A stretch of DNA of 64,000 nucleotides from CADEED01 sp035502995 (lineage in GTDB: Bacteria; Pseudomonadota; Gammaproteobacteria; Steroidobacterales; Steroidobacteraceae), in contig DATJTW010000107.1 of assembly GCA_035502995.1 (NCBI GenBank), positions 62,001 to 126,000 on the forward strand, in the 5' to 3' direction. Under the pieces are notes generated by a model. It saw only the letters and a list, made by a program, of their open reading frames with translations. It ran no database searches and had not been told where the DNA came from. Each line of letters opens with the position of its first letter. Within the stretch, counting starts at the first letter, position 1. A program made the translations under genes and the position numbers. This document shows, piece by piece, positions 44,780-55,007 of this stretch.

Positions 44780-47467
44780 ATGAAAACGCTTGCCCGGTTC
44801 GTCAGCCTTTATTCTGCCGCTGCACTCGCGCTGTCGGCCTGTTCCAATCCTGAGACTGCGCCGGAGCCACCGGATTCCGCCGCCATCACACCTGCTGCCG
44901 CGGCCACTAAACTGACACCGCGCATCAAGGCGCTGACGCCGGCCGCCAGCATCGCCGCGATGGAATTGCCGAGCGGCTATCACCTCGAACCCGTGCTCGC
45001 CGAGCCCGACATCGCCGAGCCGGTCATGGTCGCGTTCGACGGCAACGGCCGGATGTACGTCGCCGAGATGCGCACGTACATGCAGGACGCGGACGCCAAG
45101 GGCGAGCAGACGCCGTTCAGCCGCGTCTCGCGTCACGAAGACACCGACGGCGACGGCGTCTACGACAAACACACCGTGTTCGCCGACAAACTACTGCTCC
45201 CGCGCATCCTGCTGCCGCTCGATGACCGCATCATCATCGGCGAGACGAACAGCGACGACCTCTATATCTACCGCGACAAGAACGGCGACGGCGTCGCCGA
45301 CGAGAAATCGCTGTGGTACGCGGGCGGCCCGCGCGGCGGCAACATGGAGCACCAGCCGAACGGCCTGGTCTGGGCGCTCGACAACGGCATCTACTCCACC
45401 TACTACGACTACCGTCTGCGCGTCGGCGCCGACGGCAAGGCGATCAAGGAGACGATCCCCGTCAACGGCGGCCAGTGGGGACTGACGCAGGACGACTGGG
45501 GCAAGGTCTGGTTCGTCAACGCCGGCAACGAGACCGGCCCCGTGCACTTCCAGCAGCACATCATTTACGGCCAGTTCACCGGGCCCGGCGAGCAGGTCGG
45601 CGAGTACAAGACCGTGTGGCCGATCGCGAAGATGCCCGACGTGCAGGGCGGGCCCGGCCAGCTCCGGCCCGACAACACGCTCAACCACTTCACCGCGACC
45701 AGCGGCCAGGCAATCTTCCGCGGCGACCGGCTGCCGGAAGACCTGCGCGGCAACCTGTTGTTTGCCGAGCCGGTCGGTCGACTGATCCGCCGGACGACGA
45801 TCTCGGTGGAAGACGGCATCACGCGCCTCGCGAATCCATACGAAAAGGACCACGGCGAATTCATCCGCTCGACGGATCCGCTGTTCCGTCCCGTCAACAC
45901 GGTCACCGCGCCGGACGGCACTCTTTATATAGTCGACATGTACCGCGGCATCATCCAGCAGGGTGAGTGGACGAAGAAGGGCTCCTATCTGCGCGAGCAG
46001 ATAGACGCGCTCGACATGGAGAAGCTCACCGGTCGCGGGCGGATCTATCGCCTGACGCACACGGGTTTCGAGCGCGGGCCGCAGCCGCACATGCTCGACG
46101 AGACTCCCGCGCAGCTGGTGCAGCACCTCTCGCATCCGAACGGCTGGTGGCGCGACACCGCGCAGAAGCTGCTGGTCCTGCGCCGCGATCGATCGGTGGT
46201 GCCGGCGCTCGAGAAGCTCGCGAAGGCGGATGCCGCGGATGCGCGACCGCGACTGCATGCGCTGTGGACGCTGGACGGCCTGGGCGCGCTCGACGACACG
46301 GTGATCCTGCGCGCGCTGAAGTCGGGCGATCCGCAGGTGCGCATCGCGGGACTGCGACTGGCCGACGCCCGCCTGGTCGACCAACCGACCGCGCATGCGC
46401 CGCTGGGTATCGCGATGCGCGCCGCGCTGCGCGACGCCGATCCGCGCGTCACCATCCAGGCGATGTTGTCCGCGCGCCGCGCTAAGTTGCCCGACGCGAA
46501 GAAGCTGATCCAGGCGACGGCCGAGACGTCGAAGTCCGCCGGCGTGTACGCGATCAACGAGCAGCTCTGGACCAACAACGAGGATCCGCAGCTCATCCGC
46601 CTGCTCGGCGTGAACGGCCTCAAGTCGTATCGCTCGGGCGCGACGCTGTACAACTCGGTCTGCTTCGCCTGCCACGGCACGGACGGACGCGGCGCTCCCA
46701 TGCCGGGTGCCGCGGGCCGCACCATCGCGCCGGCGCTCGCCGACTCGCGGCAGGTGCTCGGCGACGAACGCGCGGTGATCGCCATCGTGCTGCATGGCCT
46801 GCAGGGCAAGATCGACGGCGTCGACTACGGCGCGCCGATGGTGCCGATGAACTCGTACTCCGACGCCGAGCTCGCCAACGTGCTCACCTACATCCGCAAC
46901 AGCTTCGGCAACCGCGCGCCCGCCGTGGAGCCGGCGGCCGTCGCGGCCCGCCGCGCGGCGGATTCGGCGCGTTCGAACTACTGGACGATGGAAGAGCTCG
47001 TGGCGCAGATCCCCGTGCTGTCCGTGCCGCGCGAGAAGTTCAAGCGTCGCGCCGAGTGGAAGCTCGCCGTGAACATGGAGCCGCGCGACGACGCGCCGCC
47101 CGAGCTCATGCTCGATGGCGATCCGAAGACGGGTTACTTCACGAAAGGGTTCAAACCGTTCCCCGTGGAGTCGCTCACCGTCGAACTACCCGCGCGCAGC
47201 AGGATCACCGGCATCGACGTCGAGTCGAGCGGCGAGAAGAGTCCGAACGGGAAGGACATGGGCTGGGCGGTGGCATACAGCGTCGAAACGTCCGACGACG
47301 GCAAGGCGTGGGCGATGGCGGTGCCGCGCGTGGTGGGCGAACCGCACTCGCGCCTCAATCTGCCGGCGCCGATCGAGGGCAAGTTCCTGCGCCTCACGAT
47401 CACCGAGAAGGAAGGCTGGCAGCCGTGGGTGATCAAGGAGCTGAACCTGTACGGCGACGAGAAGTAG
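44780..47467 (+). CDS. PVC-type quinoprotein lipoprotein with cytochrome c and discoidin-like domains
   Basis: 895 residues from ATG 44780. Lipobox LSACS. Residues about 50-420 are a beta-propeller of the large membrane-bound dehydrogenase family (LPSGYHLEPVL, NGRMYVAEMRTYM, FAEPVGRLIRR, APDGTLYIVDMYRGIIQ). Then HEAT-like repeats (about 430-600), one cytochrome c site CFACH with GRGAPMPG, and a C-terminal F5/8-type (discoidin) sugar-binding end (PARSRITGIDVESSG). It probably oxidises a sugar or alcohol outside the cell and passes electrons to heme. The gene stands alone. No other redox partner is next to it. Confidence 0.85.
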   Translation: MKTLARFVSLYSAAALALSACSNPETAPEPPDSAAITPAAAATKLTPRIKALTPAASIAAMELPSGYHLEPVLAEPDIAEPVMVAFDGNGRMYVAEMRTYMQDADAKGEQTPFSRVSRHEDTDGDGVYDKHTVFADKLLLPRILLPLDDRIIIGETNSDDLYIYRDKNGDGVADEKSLWYAGGPRGGNMEHQPNGLVWALDNGIYSTYYDYRLRVGADGKAIKETIPVNGGQWGLTQDDWGKVWFVNAGNETGPVHFQQHIIYGQFTGPGEQVGEYKTVWPIAKMPDVQGGPGQLRPDNTLNHFTATSGQAIFRGDRLPEDLRGNLLFAEPVGRLIRRTTISVEDGITRLANPYEKDHGEFIRSTDPLFRPVNTVTAPDGTLYIVDMYRGIIQQGEWTKKGSYLREQIDALDMEKLTGRGRIYRLTHTGFERGPQPHMLDETPAQLVQHLSHPNGWWRDTAQKLLVLRRDRSVVPALEKLAKADAADARPRLHALWTLDGLGALDDTVILRALKSGDPQVRIAGLRLADARLVDQPTAHAPLGIAMRAALRDADPRVTIQAMLSARRAKLPDAKKLIQATAETSKSAGVYAINEQLWTNNEDPQLIRLLGVNGLKSYRSGATLYNSVCFACHGTDGRGAPMPGAAGRTIAPALADSRQVLGDERAVIAIVLHGLQGKIDGVDYGAPMVPMNSYSDAELANVLTYIRNSFGNRAPAVEPAAVAARRAADSARSNYWTMEELVAQIPVLSVPREKFKRRAEWKLAVNMEPRDDAPPELMLDGDPKTGYFTKGFKPFPVESLTVELPARSRITGIDVESSGEKSPNGKDMGWAVAYSVETSDDGKAWAMAVPRVVGEPHSRLNLPAPIEGKFLRLTITEKEGWQPWVIKELNLYGDEK

Positions 47468-47497
47468 TCAGGCGACCGCCGCTGCGCGCGCCGCGAA

Positions 47498-48616
47498 TCA
47501 TCCCGGCGCGCGCGGCGCAGCCTGCAGGCAACGGCGATATCGATCGTCCACCCGCCGTGCGAACCACTCGGTGGTCAGCTTGCGGGTGATCTTCACGCTC
47601 TGCAGGCGGATGTCCGGCAGCAGCGCACGCGGTGCCGGACCCCGCGCGTCCGCCAGCTCGAAGACCCTGCGGTAGAGTTCCGTCTCCTCGAATCCGTATT
47701 CCTTTTCCCGCTCGAGATCTCGGCGGATCTGCCGCTCGCCGAGCCCGATCCTCTCCCCCAACTTCCGCGCCGCGAGCTCGGTCTGGCTCGGCTCGCTGCT
47801 GCCCTCGCGCAGCAGGTCGCCGTCGATCGCGAGGCGTACCTGGCTCAGGGATGCGACGGCCTGCTGGAAGGCGGCGTTGCGGCTCGCGTAGTGGCCGGCG
47901 TTGAAGTCCGCGAAGCGATACAGCATCGAATCGTAGCTGACCGGGTAGTCGAGCAGGTGCGCGATGCCGAAGTACAAGCCGCCGCGCCGCGTGAAGACTT
48001 CGCGCCGGAGACCGTCGGTGAGTGGATAGGGATACGGCTTCTGCTTCGCGTGCGACTCGGCGAACGCGATGCCGACCTGCATCGGCCCGCCGGTGCGCAC
48101 GGGGTTCAGGTCGGCGAAGAGCTGGCGACCCAGCGGCACGGTTCCGATGAAGTCTTCGAACATCTCGCTCAGGGCGCGTTCGGTTTTCGCCTGGCGCAAG
48201 CGCTCCGCGTAGGTCGAACCGCTGGACGAACGCACGTTCAGCGCGAGAGTCACGAGCGGGCCCGGGATGTGGTAGCGCGCGGCGCGATCGTCGATTTCAC
48301 GGCGCGCCAGCGTCGGCAACCCGGGCACCACCGGATCGACCTTGAAGCCGGATTCCTGCTGGACCACCGCGACGACCGCGCAGATGTTGCGCGTGGTCGG
48401 CCGGATGCCGAGCGCTTCGAACGCCGCGAACGTATCGAGGGCCCAGCCATCCGGATTCGCCGCGTTGGCTGGAACGCGCGCGCGAATCTCGGCGCGCGCG
48501 AGGTCGGGATCGATCGGTGGTTCGCGCGGCGGCCCGGAGCTGCAAGCCCCGAGCAGGATGGCGACGAGGGCCATGAGCGGCGCGCGCGGTCGTCGTTGAG
48601 GGAATGGGTGCTGCAT
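47498..48616 (-). CDS. DUF1615-type lipoprotein
   Basis: 372 residues from ATG 48616; the longer frame to 48934 is less likely. Lipobox LLGACSS. It has the shape of DUF1615: WALDTFAAFEAL, VAVVQQESGFKVDP and GPMQVGIAFAESHAK. The ESGF and GPMQVG words are like lytic transglycosylase active-site parts, so it may cut or bind peptidoglycan, but this is inference. Convergent with the quinoprotein gene, 30 bases apart. Confidence 0.78.
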   Translation of the reverse strand: MQHPFPQRRPRAPLMALVAILLGACSSGPPREPPIDPDLARAEIRARVPANAANPDGWALDTFAAFEALGIRPTTRNICAVVAVVQQESGFKVDPVVPGLPTLARREIDDRAARYHIPGPLVTLALNVRSSSGSTYAERLRQAKTERALSEMFEDFIGTVPLGRQLFADLNPVRTGGPMQVGIAFAESHAKQKPYPYPLTDGLRREVFTRRGGLYFGIAHLLDYPVSYDSMLYRFADFNAGHYASRNAAFQQAVASLSQVRLAIDGDLLREGSSEPSQTELAARKLGERIGLGERQIRRDLEREKEYGFEETELYRRVFELADARGPAPRALLPDIRLQSVKITRKLTTEWFARRVDDRYRRCLQAAPRAPG

Positions 48617-48654
48617 CGTCGCGGACGCAACCGTAACAGATGTATCCGGTGCGA

Positions 48655-49953
48655 TCAGTTCCGGGCGCGCCGGGCGACGGTCAGCGCGAGCAACAACACC
48701 AGCAGTATCGGATCGAGCAACCCGCCGCCTCCGCCGCCACCGCTGCTGCCACTCTCCGCCGGCGGTGGTGCCGGAGTTTCGGGTGGCGCGGGAGACGGCG
48801 CAGGCAGCGCCTTCACGCACGAGTAGCTGTCGAGCACCGCGTTGATCTGGTCGAGGCTGCATTGGGAGAAGGACGTCACCGGCGAGATAAGCGTCGGCGT
48901 CATGATGTACTGGTCTTGCGGTGTGGACGCACACTGCTCCGTCCCGTCATGGGGCGCGCCGAACACGTGGCCGATCTCGTGCGCGGTGATCAACGCATCC
49001 ACCGTCGCGCTGCCGTGAGCCATGGCCAGGCTGGCGCCAAAACGCTGGCTGCACAGCGCCAGCGTGTAGGCGATGCCCGCCGACTGCCCGTCCAGCTGGC
49101 GGCCGGTGAAGAGATGCGTGACGCCAGTGGCCGAGAGTTCCGCGTCCTGTTGCCGCACCCGCCCGAGCTCGCCTAACAAGGTTCCAGGATCAGTCGTCGC
49201 GGACAGCGCCGCCGTCGCGTCGGCAGAAAGATCGACGGACACGACCTGCAGTTCGACGCCGACCTGCGAACTGAAGATGCCATCCACGAGGTTGAGGCGG
49301 GTGAGCAGCGCGTCCCGCGCCTGCGCTTCGTTCGGGTACCGCGCCAGATAGGCTGCGTCGCCGAGCACCGATAGTTCGACGCCTTTCGTGGCCACACCGT
49401 TCTGCAGCGCCAGCGCATTCGCGCGGAGTTCGCCGATAAGGGCCTCGTAGTCGGCAGCGGCTTTTCCGGGTTTCTCGACCGTGTCGCCGACGAACGATGC
49501 GCCCTGCTCGAACGCCGCATCGGCGAGTTTGAACATCACGGTACCGGCCGCGCCATCGTTCACCGCCTCCGCCGCGGCGTCGACGATGAACATCTCGTGA
49601 CCATCCCAGATCAGCCCGCGCGGCAGCCCGTCGTGAATGCTGATGCGGGCCCACGAATCTGCAACGCCCTCGAGCGTGCCCTGGTAGAGATGCACGGAAC
49701 TGCCGGCCGCCAGTTTCGCGAGATGCCGGTTGTCGGAGAGCTGCAGGCGGAAGTCGCGGCCGAAGGCGGTGAACTGGAGTGTGGCGGCATCACCTCTCGA
49801 CGCCTTCGTCAGCGTGGGGCGCAGATCCTCGGTGTGCTGTGCCATCAGCCCACCGGCCGCGCTGCCGAGAGTCGGCCACGACATCGCTGCGAGCGAGACT
49901 GTTGCCAGGCGCAGGAGGACGCGGCGAAACGTACGGAATCTCGCGGTATGCAT
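48655..49953 (-). CDS. M12B-like zinc metallopeptidase with GlyGly-CTERM tail
   Basis: 432 residues from ATG 49953; a longer start (50028) adds Arg-rich sequence. Signal peptide ends near GSAAGG. The zinc motif HEIGHVFGAPHD is the HExxHxxGxxHD type of the reprolysin/metzincin group, with Met in IMTP as a possible Met-turn. The C-terminus has ESGSSGGGGGGGLLDP, a hydrophobic stretch and ARRARN: a GlyGly-CTERM-like sorting signal. The mature peptidase is probably released to the surface through type II secretion and rhombosortase processing. Confidence 0.88.
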   Translation of the reverse strand: MHTARFRTFRRVLLRLATVSLAAMSWPTLGSAAGGLMAQHTEDLRPTLTKASRGDAATLQFTAFGRDFRLQLSDNRHLAKLAAGSSVHLYQGTLEGVADSWARISIHDGLPRGLIWDGHEMFIVDAAAEAVNDGAAGTVMFKLADAAFEQGASFVGDTVEKPGKAAADYEALIGELRANALALQNGVATKGVELSVLGDAAYLARYPNEAQARDALLTRLNLVDGIFSSQVGVELQVVSVDLSADATAALSATTDPGTLLGELGRVRQQDAELSATGVTHLFTGRQLDGQSAGIAYTLALCSQRFGASLAMAHGSATVDALITAHEIGHVFGAPHDGTEQCASTPQDQYIMTPTLISPVTSFSQCSLDQINAVLDSYSCVKALPAPSPAPPETPAPPPAESGSSGGGGGGGLLDPILLVLLLALTVARRARN

Positions 49954-50157
49954 CCGTCGAAGATGCGGCGCCCGGTCCGCGGCGGAAATAGTCGTGGCTC
50001 GCGAACTGCCGTGAACGCGCGGACGCATTCGACGCCGGCCCCTGCCGACATCGGCCGGACCACCCGGGCTCTTGTAGGCGCGGACAGCAGGACCTGACGG
50101 TGACGACGCCGGGCCGACGCACTATCCTGCGCAGCGAACGCTTCCGAGGGGTCGAAC

Positions 50158-51039
50158 ATGATGAAGACGCTTTGCGCGGGTTTTCTCGCCTCGTTGATCG
50201 TGGCGGTGCCGGCCTTGTCGGCGGAGAAGAAGAAAGCCGAGTTGCCCGGCTACGTGATCCCGCGCTCGGAAGTGCGCACGTTGCCGGCGAACGCAGCGGG
50301 CCGGCAGTACGCGTTGTTCGTCGGTCTGCCGGCGAGCTACGCGACCGACTCCAACAAGCGATATCCCGTGGTGTACGTCACCGACGGCTACTGGGATTTC
50401 CAGAAGATCACCGCGATCCACGGACCACTGGTGTACGACAAGTACGCGCCCGAGTTCATCACCGTCGGCATGGGCTACGCCGGCGAGAATCCCGACTTCA
50501 ACAACCTGCGCCGCTGGGAGCTCACGCCCGTGTCGTTCGGCACGCCGGCCGACGCGTCGGGTCATGCGAAGGACTATCTAGACACCATCGAGAAGGTCTT
50601 CATACCGCTCATCGACAAGGAATACCGCACGGATCCGAAGATGCGCGTGTTGGGCGGCGCCTCGCTCGGCGGAATGTTCACGCTCTACTCGATGCTCACG
50701 AAGCCCGACCTGTTCAACGCGTACATCGCGGTCACGCCGGCCGTGGCGGTTGGCGACGGCTGGCTGCTGAAGTACGAAGAGGAATTCGCGAAGTCCGGCA
50801 AGACGCTGAACGGCCGGCTGTACATGACGGTGGGCGGCAACGAGGCGACCAGCTTCGTCGCGCCGATCCTGCGGATGAACCAGCGTTTCGCGCCGGGCCG
50901 GTATCCGAAGCTCGCGTACGAATTCCGGATCATCGACGGCGAGCGGCATGCGGGCAACCAGATCGAGTCGTACACTCGCGGCCTGCGCTTCGTGTTTGCG
51001 CCGCTGGCGCCGGAGCAAGGGCCGTCGATCGATCGCTGA
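50158..51039 (+). CDS. Exported esterase (EstD-like alpha/beta hydrolase)
   Basis: 293 residues with signal peptide (residues 1-21). Fold of the esterase D/IroE-like group: RYPVVYVTDGYWDFQ, nucleophile Ser in GGASLGGMFT, acidic residue in GGNEATS and His near GERHAGN. Likely hydrolyses a small ester or siderophore-like bond in the periplasm. It lies 55 bases ahead of another alpha/beta hydrolase gene, perhaps in the same transcript. Confidence 0.85.
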   Translation: MMKTLCAGFLASLIVAVPALSAEKKKAELPGYVIPRSEVRTLPANAAGRQYALFVGLPASYATDSNKRYPVVYVTDGYWDFQKITAIHGPLVYDKYAPEFITVGMGYAGENPDFNNLRRWELTPVSFGTPADASGHAKDYLDTIEKVFIPLIDKEYRTDPKMRVLGGASLGGMFTLYSMLTKPDLFNAYIAVTPAVAVGDGWLLKYEEEFAKSGKTLNGRLYMTVGGNEATSFVAPILRMNQRFAPGRYPKLAYEFRIIDGERHAGNQIESYTRGLRFVFAPLAPEQGPSIDR

Positions 51040-51094
51040 GGACACGCGATCGCCGCCAGAATCTTCGCCGCTACTCATCTGCAAGGGACCTGCC

Positions 51095-51925
51095 ATGTGC
51101 GAACACGATTCGAAAGACGACATCCTCCGCGGTGAGCTCTCGCGCCGGCAGTTCGGCGCGATGGGCCTCGGCGCAGCGATGGCCGCGCTGTTGCCGAAGG
51201 CGGCCCTGGCCGCGGAAGTGACGGAATCCGAGGTCGAGATCAAGACACCCGACGGCCTTTGCGATGCGCACTTCGTGCATCCCGCCAAGGCGACCGCGGC
51301 AGTGCTCGTGTGGCCCGACATCTTCGGCCTGCGCCCCGCATTCCGCGCGATGGGCAAGCGTCTCGCCGAGTCCGGCTACGCGGTGTTGACCGTGAATCCT
51401 TTCTATCGCTCGATCAAGGGTGCGCCTGCCAGCCGCGAAGACGCGTTCAAGTACGCGGGCACGCTCAACGCCAACACCCACATCTCCGATGCGAAGGCCT
51501 TCGTGACCTGGCTGGACGCGCAGAAGGCCGTCGACCGGCGGCGCAAGATCGGCACCACGGGATATTGCATGGGCGGACCCATGGTGATGCGCACGGCGGG
51601 ATCTCTGCCGAGACGCATCGGCGCCGGCTGCTCCTTCCATGGCGGCGGTTTGACGACGACGAACGCGGACAGCCCGCACCTCCTGATCCCGAAGATGAAG
51701 GCCAGCATGCTGATCGCCATCGCGGACAACGACGATCAGAAGGACCCGACGTCGAAGGACATCCTGCGCAAGGCGTTCGACGATGCGAAGTTGTCGGCGG
51801 AGATCGAGGTGTACAAGGGCGCGAACCACGGCTGGATGCCGCCGGACTCGCAGAATCACAATCCGGAAGCGGCCGAGCGCGGCTGGGCGCGCAAGCTGGC
51901 GCTGTTCGAGAAGGCGCTGGCGTGA
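51095..51925 (+). CDS. Tat-exported dienelactone hydrolase-like protein
   Basis: 276 residues from ATG 51095. The Tat-like signal has SRRQFGAMG. The DLH core has VLVWPDIFGLRP, GYCMGG (nucleophile Cys), and NHGW (His). The Asp of the triad is likely in IADNDDQKD. DLH-type enzymes open lactones of aromatic breakdown, but exported forms have unknown substrates. It follows the esterase gene and converges with the gene at 51933. Confidence 0.88.
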   Translation: MCEHDSKDDILRGELSRRQFGAMGLGAAMAALLPKAALAAEVTESEVEIKTPDGLCDAHFVHPAKATAAVLVWPDIFGLRPAFRAMGKRLAESGYAVLTVNPFYRSIKGAPASREDAFKYAGTLNANTHISDAKAFVTWLDAQKAVDRRRKIGTTGYCMGGPMVMRTAGSLPRRIGAGCSFHGGGLTTTNADSPHLLIPKMKASMLIAIADNDDQKDPTSKDILRKAFDDAKLSAEIEVYKGANHGWMPPDSQNHNPEAAERGWARKLALFEKALA

Positions 51926-51932
51926 GAGCCGG

Positions 51933-52472
51933 TCAGCGGTTGGCGCGGATGAACCGGCCGCTATAGAACAACCCGGTCTTCCGGCCATCGGCGTCGTACT
52001 GGATGGACCGCATGTCGTACGCGTCGGGGCCTGTCCACGTGTAGTCGTAGATCCGGTACGTTCCCGGCGCCTCACCTTCGAACGACACTTTCAATCGAAG
52101 GTTGCCCTGCTCGTCGAGCGAGCCCTGCCCCGTGCCGATCCGCAGTTCGCCGAAGCTGGACAGGTGATTCACCACCTTCTTGACCGGGTTGTAAGCCCAG
52201 AGGATGTGTCCGGCCGGCGGCGTGTCGACGACGCACAGCACGCTGTTGGCCGTGTTGATGGCCCGGCAGACGGTGTGGTGATTCGGGATCCTGATGTTCT
52301 CGGTGGTCCCGCCCCAGTTCTGCGACCAGGCGTCATTCTCGAGAGTCCACTCGCCGAAGAACCTCGCGAATGGATTGGCGGGCTCTGATGTCGGGTTTGC
52401 ATCGACGGACTGGGTGAGCACGGCGGATGCCAGCGCGCAGAGGGACCAGGAAATCGCTCTCGGGAACGTCAT
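51933..52472 (-). CDS. Exported hypothetical protein, lipocalin/DUF1579-like fold possible
   Basis: 179 residues from ATG 52472. Signal peptide ends near SVDANP. The sequence looks beta-rich: FFGEWTLENDAW, ILWAYNPVKKVV, GNLRLKVSFEGEA, RIYDYTWTGPD. The opening FGEW resembles proteins with a DUF1579 or lipocalin-like barrel, but this is unsure. Convergent with the DLH gene (8-base gap). Confidence 0.7.
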   Translation of the reverse strand: MTFPRAISWSLCALASAVLTQSVDANPTSEPANPFARFFGEWTLENDAWSQNWGGTTENIRIPNHHTVCRAINTANSVLCVVDTPPAGHILWAYNPVKKVVNHLSSFGELRIGTGQGSLDEQGNLRLKVSFEGEAPGTYRIYDYTWTGPDAYDMRSIQYDADGRKTGLFYSGRFIRANR

Positions 52473-52671
52473 CGGGTGCGCCTCGCGGGTGACCGTCGTC
52501 CGGACGGGATGGGGAGGCAAGCATCCGCTGGGTGTGGCTGCCGGTAGTCCTGCCCGATCGGCCAGGACCGGTTCGACGGCTCATCGCACGGCTGGGCGAA
52601 TTGGCTCGGGCCGGAGCGGCGGCACGTTATTCTTCTGTCTGGAACCCATGTCGCCTTCGAGGAACCCGACC

Positions 52672-54774
52672 ATGTCCGATACGAGCTGCCTCAAATCCCT
52701 CTCGGTCGCCGCCGCCGTGCTGACGGTGCTCGCCGGTTGCCAGCGCGCCGAAGAAAAGCAGGCCGCCGCGCCGGCGCCGGCCGCGGCGGCCTGGACACTG
52801 GACGAGAGCAAACTGCAGCAGCCGATCCGCTTCGCGGCCACGGATCTCGATCCGTCGCAGAGCGCCTGCAAGGACCTGGCCGCGTACGTGAACGGCAAGT
52901 GGCTCGCCACCAACGCGATCCCCGCCGACGAGTCCGGCTGGGGCGCGTTCCTCGTGCTGCGCAACCGCTCGCTGGGTGTGCGCCAGCAGCTCGCAGAGCG
53001 CATCGCCGCCGAACCCAACGCGACCGGCATCGACAAGATCATCGGCGACTTCTGGGCGACGGGCATGGACGACAAGAAGCTCAACGAGCTCGGCATCGCG
53101 CCGCTCAAGGAGCGTCTCGCCGCCATCGACGCGTTGACCGACGGGCCGTCCGTCGCCGAGCACCTGCGCACCATCGCCGCGATCGGCGAGAACCCGCTGT
53201 TCACATTCGGGCCGCAGGCGGACTTCAAGGATTCCACGCGGAACATCGCGTCGGCGTTCCAGGGCGGCCTCGGCCTGCCCGACTCGACTTACTACTCGCT
53301 GGCGGACAAGAAGCCGATCCGCGAAGCGTACGTGAAGCACATCGCGAAGCTGTTCGAGCTCGCGGGCACGTCGCCGGCGGACGCCGCGAAACAGGCCGCG
53401 ACGGTGCTCGCGTTCGAGACGCGTCTGGCGAAGGCGTCGAAGTCCAACGAACAGTTGTCGCGCGACGTCGAGCTCTACTATCACCCGGTGAAGATGGCGG
53501 AAGCGGACAAGCTGTCGCCCAACTTCCCGTGGACGAAGTTCTTCGAATCGCAGAAGGTCGCGACGCCCGAGTGGTTCACGCTGGGCATTCCCGCGTTCCA
53601 CCAGGAAGTGAGCAAGATGCTCGGCGACGTGCCCGTGGCGCAGTGGCAGAGCTACCTCAGGTTCAAGGTGCTGGACGACGCGGCGCCGTACCTGAGCGAT
53701 CCGTTCGTGGCCGAGCAGTTCGATTTCTACGGCAAGACGTTGCAGGGTCAGAAGGAGCCGCGCGCGCGCTGGAAGCGCGTTCTCGGCGTCATCGAGGGTT
53801 CGGCCGGCGAGGCGATGGGCCAGCGGTACGTGGAAGTGGCGTTCCCCGCGTCGTCGAAGGCGCAGATGCAGGAGCTCGTGAACAACCTGCGCAACGCCCT
53901 CAAGGCGCGCATCGAGAACCTGACGTGGATGAGCGACGCCACGAAGAAGAAGGCGATCGAGAAGTGGTCCGCGTTCAACACGAAGATCGGTTATCCCGAC
54001 AAGTGGCGCGACTGGTCCGGACTAGCTACCAGCCGCGACAGCCTGTACGGCAATGTGTCCGCCGCGTCGGCGTTCAACTACCGCTGGGCGCTGGACAAGA
54101 TCGGCAAGCCCGTCGACAAGTCCGAGTGGGGCATGACGCCGCAGACCATCAACGCCTACTACGATCCGCAGCTCAACGAGATCGTGTTCCCGGCCGCGAT
54201 CCTGCAGCCGCCGTTCTTCGATCCGCAGGCGGACGAGGCGCTGAACTACGGCGCGATCGGCGCGGTGATCGGCCACGAGCTGACGCACGGCTACGACGAC
54301 CAGGGCTCGCGCTTCGGACCTTCGGGCAATTTCGAGCAGTGGTGGACGAAGGAAGACGCGGCGAAGTTCAACGCGCTGACCGGCAAGCTGGTGAAGCAGT
54401 ACAACGGCTACACCGCGGCGCCGGGGCTGACCGAGAAGGTGAACGGGAATCTAACGCTGGGCGAGAACATCGCGGATCTCGGCGGCATCAACATCGCGTA
54501 CGACGCGTTCCAGAAAGCGGTCGCGGGCAAGCCGGATCCGAAGACGGACGGCATGACGCGCGATCAGCGGTTCTTCCTGGGCTTCGCGTCGGCGTGGCGG
54601 GAGAAGTACACGCCGGAGCTTACGAAGCTGATCGTGGCGTCGGACCCGCATTCGCCGGATGGCGTGCGGGCGAATGGGACGCCGACGAACGTCGATGCGT
54701 TCGCGAAGGCGTTCGATTGCAAGGAAGGCGACCCGATGGTGAACAGTGGGGAGAAGAAGGTCGTGATCTGGTAG
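52672..54774 (+). CDS. M13-family zinc metallopeptidase lipoprotein
   Basis: 700 residues; ATG 52672 is preferred over 52648 because GAGGAA lies 8 bases ahead. Lipobox LTVLAGCQ. The whole protein matches M13 (neprilysin/PepO): YVNGKWLA near the start, GLGLPDSTYY, VFPAAILQPPFF, the zinc site HELTH and the third ligand in ENIADLGG. It is a large endopeptidase on the outer membrane or periplasmic side. A terminator follows at 54835. Confidence 0.94.
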   Translation: MSDTSCLKSLSVAAAVLTVLAGCQRAEEKQAAAPAPAAAAWTLDESKLQQPIRFAATDLDPSQSACKDLAAYVNGKWLATNAIPADESGWGAFLVLRNRSLGVRQQLAERIAAEPNATGIDKIIGDFWATGMDDKKLNELGIAPLKERLAAIDALTDGPSVAEHLRTIAAIGENPLFTFGPQADFKDSTRNIASAFQGGLGLPDSTYYSLADKKPIREAYVKHIAKLFELAGTSPADAAKQAATVLAFETRLAKASKSNEQLSRDVELYYHPVKMAEADKLSPNFPWTKFFESQKVATPEWFTLGIPAFHQEVSKMLGDVPVAQWQSYLRFKVLDDAAPYLSDPFVAEQFDFYGKTLQGQKEPRARWKRVLGVIEGSAGEAMGQRYVEVAFPASSKAQMQELVNNLRNALKARIENLTWMSDATKKKAIEKWSAFNTKIGYPDKWRDWSGLATSRDSLYGNVSAASAFNYRWALDKIGKPVDKSEWGMTPQTINAYYDPQLNEIVFPAAILQPPFFDPQADEALNYGAIGAVIGHELTHGYDDQGSRFGPSGNFEQWWTKEDAAKFNALTGKLVKQYNGYTAAPGLTEKVNGNLTLGENIADLGGINIAYDAFQKAVAGKPDPKTDGMTRDQRFFLGFASAWREKYTPELTKLIVASDPHSPDGVRANGTPTNVDAFAKAFDCKEGDPMVNSGEKKVVIW

Positions 54775-54834
54775 TTGGATAGTGTAGATGCTGAAACGCC
54801 TCAGCGACCTGAGTCGCCAGAAGGTCAGATAGAC

Positions 54835-54867
54835 AGGCCCCCGTCGGGAAACCGGCAGGGGCCTTTC
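54835..54867 (+). terminator. Terminator after the M13 gene
   Basis: AGGCCCC pairs with GGGGCCT (54835-54841 with 54858-54864), with a further inner pairing, followed by TTTC. It lies about 60 bases after the M13 stop. Confidence 0.7.
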
Positions 54868-55007
54868 AATTCGTCATCGCGCGGTGACATTCCGCAATCC
54901 TCCGGCCATTTCCACGGCGAACGCGCGCCTTGGGGTTACGTCCATCTACCGTGAAATATCTGCGCCGTCGCGGCACAATCGGTTGCCTGTCCAGCCGATA
55001 CTCAGCC

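Noticed and set aside
47480..47521. GC-rich hairpin between the quinoprotein and DUF1615 genes
   Set aside because: It runs into the DUF1615 coding end and has no T-run; GC-rich DNA often folds this way by chance.
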